Positions 56,437 to 64,000 of a stretch of DNA of 64,000 nucleotides are shown here, one piece after another. Position 1 is the stretch's first letter, and each line of letters starts with the position of its first letter. The notes below the pieces were generated by a model, which was not told the origin of the DNA, ran no database searches, and worked only from the letters and a program-made list of their open reading frames with translations. Origin of the DNA: Poa pratensis (lineage: Eukaryota > Streptophyta > Magnoliopsida > Poales > Poaceae). The DNA lies in the NCBI GenBank assembly GCA_947311845.1, contig CAMZMU010000116.1, positions 1,175,492-1,239,491 on the forward strand. Reading direction: 5' to 3'. The position numbers were made by a program, and so were the translations under genes.

Positions 56437-57270
56437 ACGATCGATCGATCATGATCGAGTATCGATCAAGAGATATATATGTAGCTCTGTATAAGGGGCA
56501 GTACTGTAGCCAGCCGTCTCTACTTTTTTCTACAGGCGGTGCAGATTTCTAGCCGTTGCTAATAGTTTTGTATGAGAGACGGCCAACATTCTGAGACGTC
56601 TCAGATGTTATTAGAGACGTCCAAATAATAGAACCAAATAATAGAACCGCTTGAGGAGATATGTCCCAAGCGGATGAAATTTTGTTTTGGTTCGACCGGC
56701 TCTAGGTCCCGTCTACCATTTGATGTTTTGTACTAGTGTTGGGACCCACATGTCAGGTAGGGTGTGTGCGGGTCCCACATGTTAGGTTGGTGGCTAGGAC
56801 CCACATGTCAGGTAGGGTGTGTGCGGGTCCACCGGTCAGGTTAGTCAGCAAGTCAAGTCAATGTGTATGCTACTGCTGATAATGGGTCCTACCTGTCAGA
56901 GTGACACACTGACACGTAGGTAAGACTGCTGAGCTGGTTGTCCAGTCAGAGTGACATGTAATCAAAAATCGACAGCTGATTACTGACACGTGGGCGAGAT
57001 TGCTGAGTTGACTGTCAACTCATGCAAATGACTATTTAAATTGGTCCTAACCGGATAGAAAAAAGGTCATATGCTACTATTATCTGCATTAATTATGACC
57101 AATCCATATAATGAGGCTATGACCTTTCTGACAAATTTGGTCGTTATTTTTTCGGGTTTGGACCCTCCAAAACAGCGCATGACCAAATTATGCAAAATGG
57201 TCATAGATCTGTGACCAATGTTTTCAGGGTCACTACCAAAAGGTTATAGCATAGCATATTTCTTGTAGTG
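56437..57270. mobile_element. CACTA-type transposon end, partial
   Basis: The right edge, read on the minus strand, is CACTACAAGAAATATGCTAT, the typical CACTA start, ending at 57270. Inside are subterminal words ATGGTCATAGATCTGTGACC and a tandem pair of CCACATGTCAGGTAGGGTGT (about 56750 and 56802). The left end of the element was not identified, so its start is open and may be anywhere from about 56500. Confidence 0.45.
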
Positions 57271-58172
57271 AGGATCATGTCAAAGTTTGATGGTCTAAAC
57301 CCTACATCATCGAATATGGTGAAACCTTAATCTCTTTAGTCGTGTTACATAAAAGTTAAGATTTACCCCAGATTTCACATGCACTTATGAAGAATGCAAA
57401 ATTCCAACTTTTACCCTCGCGAGACCTAAAACTCTAGGATCTGACATGTCCGAATGGCGAAGAGGGAAAAAGAGCCTTAAAGATGAGATGACAACAATTC
57501 GAAACACTTCACAGGTCGAGGGAAGGAGAGTATCGAGGCGGCATTACCTCTTAGGACCTAGCCGCTAGTCGAGACGATTCTCTCACCACCTCCCATACTT
57601 AGGATTAAATCACGCTTCAACGAGGTTACTATACTGTGCCTATTAAAAATTCGGCATGTGAACTTTGTCAGTGTACGTCGGCATTCTCTATAAGACCTTT
57701 GCACACAACCTCTAACTTTACGTAGCAAGCACAAATCAAGTGACACCCCTACTCTTTATTTCGATAATAACAATAATGTTCGGTCTTTGCCCAAAAAAAG
57801 TAGTTATTGTTGCACAGTATATTTTTTCACAAAAAAAAATATTATCTAATTTTTACATACTTGATCAAACTTTACGAAGTACAAGATTAAGACGCACTAT
57901 ATTATATTTTAGAGAAGACGTGGAGTGATTTTTTAGAGAAGCGATATTTGCTAGAGTCGTCCCTCCGCCGAAAAAACAGAAGTTTGTTAAGAGTCCGAAA
58001 TCCCATCGAAAAGCAGAACGGATCACCGATCGAAAACAAAAGTTTGTTAGAGTCCGAGTCGTCCTCGATCGATCGCTCCTACCGAGTATAAATTCCCACG
58101 TCCGCCCACCCACGATCGACGAGCTAATCATCAAACCAATTACGCAGCAGCTGCAGGCGCACCGCAACACTA
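57271..58172. other. Intergenic DNA, paralogous flank of the unknown gene pair
   Basis: No gene to about 57770. From about 57775 onward the sequence is a diverged copy of the DNA on both sides of the Helitron (GGTCTTTGCC...AATAGTTA and AGACGCACTATATT), leading into the promoter of the second small paralog with TATAAA at 58087-58092. Confidence 0.6.
58087..58092 (+). promoter_or_regulatory. TATA box of the second small paralog
   Basis: GAGTATAAATTCCCACG lies about 85 bp before the ATG at 58173, matching paralog 1. Confidence 0.7.
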
Positions 58173-58610
58173 ATGTCGCCGCCGTCGACGGAACAGCTTC
58201 TGAAGATCTTCGACATAGGTGACGTTAACGACACCGCGGACACCGCGGCGGCTCCCGCGAAGCTGCAGCTGGACGAGGCGCCGGCGGCGGACGACGACGA
58301 GATCAAGCCGCCGGAGCCGTTCGAAATCCCGCTACGCTTTGATGTCATCAATGAGCGCCCGCGCCGCCACGACGGGCCGCCGTTCATTCCTCTGAACCGC
58401 CTTGAGATGGCGTTGCCGGGCCTAGGCAAACGATGGGGCCAGCCGGGCGCCGGCAGGCGGTGGCCGACCCTCCATCGCGACAGCTCGCCCGCGAATGATG
58501 ATGGGTCGGCTAAGCGAGTGCTTTTCGAGGGAAAGTCGTCGCGGCGTACTTTAGTAATTGGAAATAAGAGTTACATCGTTTACGATTACACCTCTGATGC
58601 AAACAAATAG
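58173..58610 (+). CDS. Small unknown protein, paralog 2
   Basis: A single-exon frame of 145 residues: MSPPSTEQLLKIFDIGDVND, an Ala/Asp-rich stretch with AKLQLDEAP, PPEPFEIPLRFDVINERPRR, FIPLNRLEMALPGLGKRW, RRWPTLHRDSSPANDDG and a C-terminal LVIGNKSYIVYDYTSDANK. No known domain is recognised. The pairing with 55056-55319 in protein wording, promoter and upstream flank shows a local duplication. No signal peptide or membrane helix is seen. The even codon-like conservation between the two copies argues that the frame is real, and this copy seems the fuller one. It could be a grass-specific gene family. Confidence 0.62.
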   Translation: MSPPSTEQLLKIFDIGDVNDTADTAAAPAKLQLDEAPAADDDEIKPPEPFEIPLRFDVINERPRRHDGPPFIPLNRLEMALPGLGKRWGQPGAGRRWPTLHRDSSPANDDGSAKRVLFEGKSSRRTLVIGNKSYIVYDYTSDANK

Positions 58611-58799
58611 GAGGGTCGCCTAAGCGAGCGAGTTTAAGATGATGTAATCTTCATGTAATTTTCGAAATTCTTGTCGTCGATCATGTAGTAGGGTTGATTT
58701 AATCAAACCAAGAGGTAATACATATATATTTTCGTACGACTAGTTGTGTGACGTGATCATTTTTTATTGGTCTTGCTTTGTGAGGAACAGACGCATGAG

Positions 58800-59204
58800 T
58801 TAGTAGTCGTTAGTAGTAGTAAAAAAAATCATTGGGGTCCCTACCCCGCCGGGAGGAGCCTTGATGCTTGGTGGGATGATACGATCGCCGGTCTTCCGAA
58901 GGCGAGTCGTCGGCAGGCGAGCGGGGCGATTATTTACTCCATGTGGGGGGTTTGGAAGGAGCGGAATCGCCGTGTTTTTCAGAACGCCGCGCTCCTGCCC
59001 CTCGCCGTGGCCGCCTTGGTGAAGGAGGACATCGATCAGAGGGCGTACGCGCACACCCAGAACCCTGGGGATGTTGTGGCGGCTTAGTAGTAGTGGCCGC
59101 TAGGGCCGTTTTTGTGGTTTTTCGTTTGGCTCGGCGAGCCTCCTATATATAAACTCTTTTTCTACCTAATAGAATAGCAAACGACTGCTTTATCCTCAAA
59201 AAAA
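58800..59204 (+). mobile_element. LINE 3' fragment
   Basis: The frame reads WWDDTIAGLPKASRRQASGA, then IIYSMWGVWKERNRRVFQNA and ALVKEDIDQRAYAH. This is the stretch after the zf-RVT domain at the end of a plant LINE ORF2, stopping at about 59087. A 3' untranslated region (CCTAATAGAATAGCAAACGA) and A(10) follow. The left edge and target duplication were not fixed. It lies about 40 bp beyond the VAMP gene's stop codon, in opposite orientation. Confidence 0.65.
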
Positions 59205-59244
59205 AAATCGATCATAAACAGACGACTATTATTTCGACTAGTAT

Positions 59245-60861
59245 CTAGTGGCATTTGCCGTGGCAGATGGAGAGGACGATGATGAGGATGAGCGCGGCGA
59301 CGACGCCGAGGACGATGAGCTTCACCTTCATGTTCTGGAACCACATCTTGAGCCGTATCCGCGTGCCCTCCTGCCTGAAATCGTTGGCCTGCTCGTGGAG
59401 CAGCTCTGTCCTCGTCACCAGGCCGTCAATCTGCACCCCCCGATCCATCGCCTGACACATATATACATAGGGAAGATTATATAATGAGCAACTAATCCTG
59501 GAAGCTGAACATTTTTTAGGAAGCGTTAAGGTTGATATTGACCTTGTCGATGTTCTCCCTCATGATGTCTTTGACTTGAGAGACCTGGGCTTGGACCTTG
59601 GACAGCCTGCTCAGCTCCTCAGGGTGCTCCATGCAGTACTGCATCTGCTCCTTCAGCCTCGGCCTGCTCTTGCAACCAACAACAATCTTAATTACTCCCT
59701 CCGTTCCAATTTAATTGACTTCCTATCCACCAAATGTGTATGTATCTAGACATGTTAAATATATAGATACATTCACATGTGGTGCATAGCAAGTCAATTA
59801 AATTGGAACGGAGGGAGTACAATCTGTTGTAATTCTAACACATTTAATTACGAGGCTCAGATTTTGAGCGGATACTAGCGAGCTGGTATGGTTATGTGTT
59901 AGTACGGGATGATGATATGTGGCTAAAGTAATTACCATTGTCTCTTACAGCCTATCTAAATTTGCTGACCGAAACTAACATCTGTCAGTCAGATGTAAAC
60001 CTTGATGATAGAGGTGGTAAGATTTGAAGGTGTGATAATTGTTACCCGAAATCTCTGCTGAGGCTGTTGGCTGCAGCGGTTGCCGCTTTCCCTCCGGCGT
60101 ATCTCTTGTTGAAATCATCCTTGATCATCTCCAGGAAGGCCAGAGGGATCTCACGCCCCGTCGCCTCGGTCGCGACGACGCAGAACGCTGCATATGCACA
60201 TTTCGGTTCTCAGTTATACTATGTGTAGTAATAGACGTGATTCTAATGCTTGGAACCAAGACAGTCTTAAAAGCAGGGCAACGGAGAAGATGTCTGAATA
60301 TCGGCGTAAAACTGAACTAGTATGGCTCATGGATGATTCACATACTGCGTACAAGCTCTAGATGTGCACTAAACTCGTGTACATGATGGTATTTGTCAGA
60401 AATACATAGTCGACCTTCTGGTGGCATTTTCTTTTGCCGGCCCGGCCGGATGCCCGGATGTATATTAGAACGAACAGCATTAAGGAAAATTGTCACTAAT
60501 TGCAGGACCGTCGAATTACCAAACAAGTAGGTGGTACCAATGAAATCGCTCCAATTTAAGGTTATATTTGCAGGATAATTTGGTCTGAAAACTAGTTTCG
60601 AGATTGATACTACTATAATTACTTGTTGGTTGGGGGAGATGAACTGATGAAGAAGTCGTTACCGTATCCCTGGTGGAGGAGGAAGGTGAAGGTATGTCCG
60701 TCGCAGGCGTAGGTGAAGCGGTCGTCGCGGGTGAAGGGGAGCCGCTGCAGGCACTGTGCCGCGATGTCCCGGAAGTTGCCGTCGTAGGCCGTCTGCTCCG
60801 CCACCACCGTCGTCCCCCGTGCCACCATCGCGTGTATCAGCTGCTTCACCTCCGACGCCAT
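59245..60861 (-). CDS. VAMP: VAMP72-type R-SNARE (longin-domain synaptobrevin), four exons
   Basis: Exons 60663-60861, 60046-60187, 59543-59663 and 59245-59451 join to 222 residues, all introns GT-AG. The longin domain (about residues 8-115) shows [59 protein letters not shown] and [16 protein letters not shown]. The SNARE motif follows, with [18 protein letters not shown] and, at its centre, [16 protein letters not shown]; Arg 158 is the zero-layer residue of R-SNAREs. The C-terminal anchor is [20 protein letters not shown]. It mediates fusion of secretory or endosomal vesicles with the plasma membrane in complex with Q-SNAREs. The start at 60861 is chosen by the usual distance to the longin domain; a Met 30 codons earlier would add a hydrophobic leader absent from the family. 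Intron 2 holds a Stowaway MITE. Confidence 0.92.
59695..59817. mobile_element. Stowaway MITE in an intron of the VAMP gene
   Basis: CTCCCTCCGTTCCAATTTAA at the left is the exact inverse of TTAAATTGGAACGGAGGGAG at the right, with TA on both sides (59693-59694, 59818-59819). The 123-bp element folds into one hairpin and looks young. Confidence 0.92.
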
Positions 60862-62083
60862 CGGTTGCTCGGCCGGAATCACCGCGGCAAGGACGGCCAC
60901 GACGAACGAGAAGATATATGATGGAGCTCTGCCTAAGAAGGAAGGAGACAATGTTCAGCAATGTTTGGTTTGGTTTGGTGGTGCATACTATGTCGTCGCT
61001 GAAACAAGGAACTTGTCAATGCTGATCGATGCAGCAAGAAATTAAAACACATAAGTACATCTCAGCCGTCCGTTCGCTTTGGACTAGTTCTCCGGCGTTG
61101 ATTGCGAGTACTAGTAAGTAGTAGATTTCTTGGACGACCAGTCATATTTCCTTCTTGGTACTACTAGTCATTACCTGGCCTGGTAACAGCAGACAAACTT
61201 TCAGCCTTGTTGTTGTCAGTCATCGGCCGGTCAGAGCAGACAAACTTAATAAGCAACAACGAAGTACAAATCCAACTGTCAAGTTCTCCAAGAAACACCA
61301 CCACTATGCTAGGCTAAATATCAAAATAGGAACATGGAGGAAAGGAACCCATCGAGAATCAACACCACAGGATGCAAGCAATCTTTGTAAGAGCCGCAAT
61401 ATCTAGATTGAATAACAACAGCTATAGTCTATAGCACAATCCTCTCAGAGGGAAATCCTATCTGACCGTCCACATGATTCTCCAGCAACACTCTCTTTCT
61501 CCATACGAGCTATTGTCCAGGCACAGTAAATTCATGAAAATACAGAACTTTCAGAAATAGTAACATTTACAATACGCTCAAGTGAAGTACCACAAATCAT
61601 ATGTATTCATCACCAAATTCCCCTCTTCGGTCGAAACCGTGCAATGCATGGTGGACGATCGCATTACATGAACGCGTACACAGCAAAATGAATAGCAAGG
61701 GATGCAATCTTTGCAAGAGCTACAATATCAGCTTGACTGAACAACAACAGCAGCAGTTGCAACAGTAACAATATGGTCACCAAATCCCCCTCCTCAGGAC
61801 AGTAACCTTTACAAGATGCACAGGGGATGAGGCAAGTAACACATATAGAGTACCCCATAGTAGTGGTCGCATGTCGTCAACTTCGCGCTCTTACATCTTA
61901 CAAGTGGGTGACTGATACAACAAACCCTACTCACTCTACGTCCGTGGTCGTACAACACTACACTTGCATAGCCCACTACCTGTGGCAAAATGGCGAACCG
62001 CAGGCCAAAAACAACCGTGCATCGTCGCCGGTAGGCAGGAGCGCCATGCATTACCATATCTTCAGGACCCAGAACCATATATG
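60862..62083. other. Intergenic DNA and 3' untranslated region of the GT14 gene
   Basis: No gene seen. About 60862-61000 is the promoter side of the VAMP gene. The part from about 61400 to 62083 is likely the GT14 gene's 3' untranslated region. A partial direct repeat (AGCAAGGGATGCAATCTTTG at about 61691 and GATGCAAGCAATCTTTGTAA at about 61372) is visible. Confidence 0.4.
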
Positions 62084-62601
62084 TCACTTGCACTGCCTCG
62101 GGTGGAACTTCTCCTCCGACAGGAGTGAGTCGACAAGCCGCTGAAGCCTCACGGCCCCGCGCCCCGGTAGTACAAAGCTGGCATTCCCCATGACCGAGCA
62201 GGGGTCGCTCCCGTTCTCCCGCGAGCCCGCGCACCAGCCCCCGGGGGTAGGCGCGTCTGGGCTGATGCGAGACAGGATCTCTGCGTCGATCCGGTCCAGC
62301 ACCGGGTCGTCCGCGTGGAACTTGCGCGCGAATGGCGCGTCGCTAGCCACCATACGGTCCAGGTCGTCAAGCGTCAGGTAGTGCGGGTGCTGCTTCGGGG
62401 GGTTGTCCCATGAGATGTAGTGCAGGTCATGGTTCACCGTCGTGTTCCTGAACTCCTCGGCGTTGCAGACCACCGTGTGAAAGTAGCCCTCGGGCGAGGA
62501 GATGAAGTTGGAGTAGTACATGAGGACGGTGCGGGGCAAGTTGTCCCAGCCCCATATGCTGTACTCGACCAGCGACCTGGACAATGCCATCCAAGCTGAA
62601 C
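62084..62601 (-). CDS. GT14-family glycosyltransferase, last exon (gene runs off the window)
   Basis: This exon encodes the C-terminal 171 residues of a plant Core-2/I-branching-type enzyme of family GT14 (GlcAT14-like). Landmarks are GSAWMALSRSLVEYSIWGWD, NLPRTVLMYYSNFISSPEGY, FHTVVCNAEEFRNTTVNHDL, HYISWDNPPKQHPHYL, then FARKF, DPVLDRID, TPGGWC and ENGSDPCSVMG, ending EEKFHPRQCK. Acceptor TTGCAG lies before 62601 and completes a split Gly codon. The remaining exons lie beyond position 64000, after an intron of more than 1.4 kb. Such proteins are type II membrane proteins of the Golgi; characterised Arabidopsis members add glucuronic acid to arabinogalactan proteins. In older Hardness-locus papers a similar gene is, from memory, called BGGP. 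Partial only because of the window edge. Confidence 0.9.
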
Positions 62602-64000
62602 CTGCAACACGATGTGCATCCGCAAAGATGAGAAAAAGGTTGGATATTTGGGGGCAAGATACACTCCTCGAAGGACCAAAGTAACAAAGTTGGTCAGTAT
62701 ATAGAAGCTCTTGAAGTACAAGAATTTTTTGGGTCTGATACCCGACAAAAATACTATAAATGGCAAAGAATAAGACACTTGCCTATTAGTACTTCATTAG
62801 AAAGGTATAATATTATAATCCACGTAATCACGCTAGTAATGTTTTACTTGCCAGTTAGGAATCCTATGCCTTGAACTCCTTCACTGGAAAGGCAAATTCT
62901 GAATCTTACATCGTCTACTTATCTGGTTGAAATGTTCAAACATGGAGTGCCCATATCAGACTGAGAACTACATGAGAAACTGGGATCAATTGATCTTCTT
63001 GGTCTAGAGAGAAGCGGAAAATTGAATTTTTGGGGTTGCTAATCACAGGATCTGTGATGGGTGTGAATTAGATCACGACATGGACTAAAAGTTAAAAAAA
63101 AACATGTAAACGTAGGTGCTTGAATGTTCGAGGAAAAACAAGACTTTTATGGCAAGATTACCAACATAATTAAATAACTGAACTGAAACTGAATGTTATA
63201 ATTACATGCACATAGATGCAACTGAAATTAATGTCCGGCACAAAGGTAAATTTAAACACAAGGAGTACTTCCATATACTTATATATGTTTGTTTTCAGAA
63301 CAAAATCAGGCATTTAAGCTAGTAAAGCACTGCATTTATTTGGCAGGGTTCTGCATTCTGCATCCCTAATACCTCAGGAATACTCTGCAGAACTTAATAT
63401 AGTAAATAATCAATCTCAGCGGATGAACCAGTCGCCACAACTTGTATCGTCAGGTGGTGAAACTGATTGCCATAATTACATTCAACTAATATCCCGGAGC
63501 ATTTTGAAGATCTTGCAACTGAAATTATTGTCATGCAGCGGGTAAATTTGAACACAGCGAGTTTTTTCCATTTATGGTATGTATGCATGTTTTCAACAAA
63601 AACCGGCAATCATTAAGCTAGAAAAGCAACACATTTGTTATGCAGGTTTCTGCATTCCTAATATCCCCGGAGTATTTTGAAGATCTTGTTATAGTAATAC
63701 ATCAATTTCAGTTGGTGAACCGGTCACCACAGCTTGTATATTTGTATCAAAATATGGAACAGATCAATGAGCATATATTACTTTTAAACACTGAACACTC
63801 GCATTCACTAAAGAGTTTCCATAGCAAATTCCTTAAACTACCGAAACAACATTTACATTTTGCAGGAGCTTATAGCATGCACAGTGAACAATCAGATACA
63901 TGACACATCCTAGATGCATTTCTTTGCTAAGACTACTACGTGAATCATCAAGACAGTCCAATAAAACAGGCCAATCGATCAACTAAAAGCAATGCCCTTA
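62602..64000 (-). other. Intron of the GT14 gene up to the window edge
   Basis: No coding exon with GT14 similarity is seen. It is AT-rich and contains the tandem repeat listed at 63220-63740. Confidence 0.5.
63220..63740. repeat. Diverged tandem repeat, period about 297 bp
   Basis: Blocks starting AACTGAAATTA (63220) recur at 63517. The shared order is GGTAAATTT(A/G)AACACA, TTCCAT, TTTTCA(G/A)AACAA, TTAAGCTAG(T/A)AAAGCA, GGTTTCTGCATTC and GTGAACCGGTCACCACA-like words. The second unit fades after about 63740. Confidence 0.7.

Noticed and set aside
60862..60951. Hydrophobic N-terminal extension of the VAMP gene
   Set aside because: R-SNAREs of this family start with the longin domain and have no signal peptide; the extension is more likely 5' untranslated sequence.

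Overview
This is nuclear DNA from a pooid grass, most likely Triticeae or a close relative such as oat. The evidence is two puroindoline-like seed protein genes with the Trp-rich WPWKWW motif, Stowaway MITEs with CTCCCTCCGT ends, grass-type LINE, Copia and Gypsy retrotransposons, and spliced plant genes with GT-AG introns. Genes are spaced among transposon insertions, many of which can be bounded to the base by their target-site duplications (TSDs).

Layout, left to right. (1) 1.5-2.6 kb: a five-exon Yippee-like gene (minus). (2) 2.9-7.7 kb: a tandem duplication carrying two puroindoline-like genes (minus). The copy at 6.4-6.85 kb is intact. The copy at 3.4-3.8 kb is a relic with a deleted C-terminus and two stacked 5'-truncated LINE insertions just upstream of its TATA box. 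(3) 8.2-9.2 kb: a two-exon B3-domain gene (plus). (4) 10.7-15.3 kb: a 13-exon mRNA cap guanine-N7 methyltransferase gene (minus), one intron of which is almost entirely a MITE nested in a MITE. (5) 15.3-18.9 kb: relics, including a frameshifted PGG-domain (ankyrin-type) membrane protein. (6) 18.9-26.2 kb: a young but defective Copia element with a 1.5-kb solo LTR inside its integrase. (7) 26.2-36.4 kb: repeats, a hAT-like non-autonomous element, a 5'-truncated LINE and palindromic MITEs. (8) 36.5-49.1 kb: a secreted glycine-rich protein gene split in frame by a 12-kb chromodomain Gypsy element, with a second hAT-like element just behind it. (9) 50.5-54.7 kb: a complete Helitron carrying a multi-exon bHLH gene with an open spliced frame. 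(10) 55.0-58.6 kb: two paralogous small genes of unknown family, with an acidic nuclear-type gene between them that has a one-base frameshift. (11) 59.2-60.9 kb: a VAMP72-type R-SNARE gene (minus). (12) 62.1 kb to the end: the last exon of a GT14-family glycosyltransferase (minus) that continues past the window.

From memory of the literature, a VAMP gene and a GT14 gene (there called BGGP) lie next to the grain Hardness (Ha) locus. Together with the puroindoline-like genes, this suggests the window lies at or near an Ha-like region; that is inference. No operon-like cooperation is seen: the genes are independent housekeeping, trafficking, transcription and seed-protein loci. The strongest observations are the Helitron gene capture, which has an empty-site paralog inside the window, and the stepwise decay of the first puroindoline-like copy. 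All exon boundaries were placed by hand from splice sites and frame continuity.
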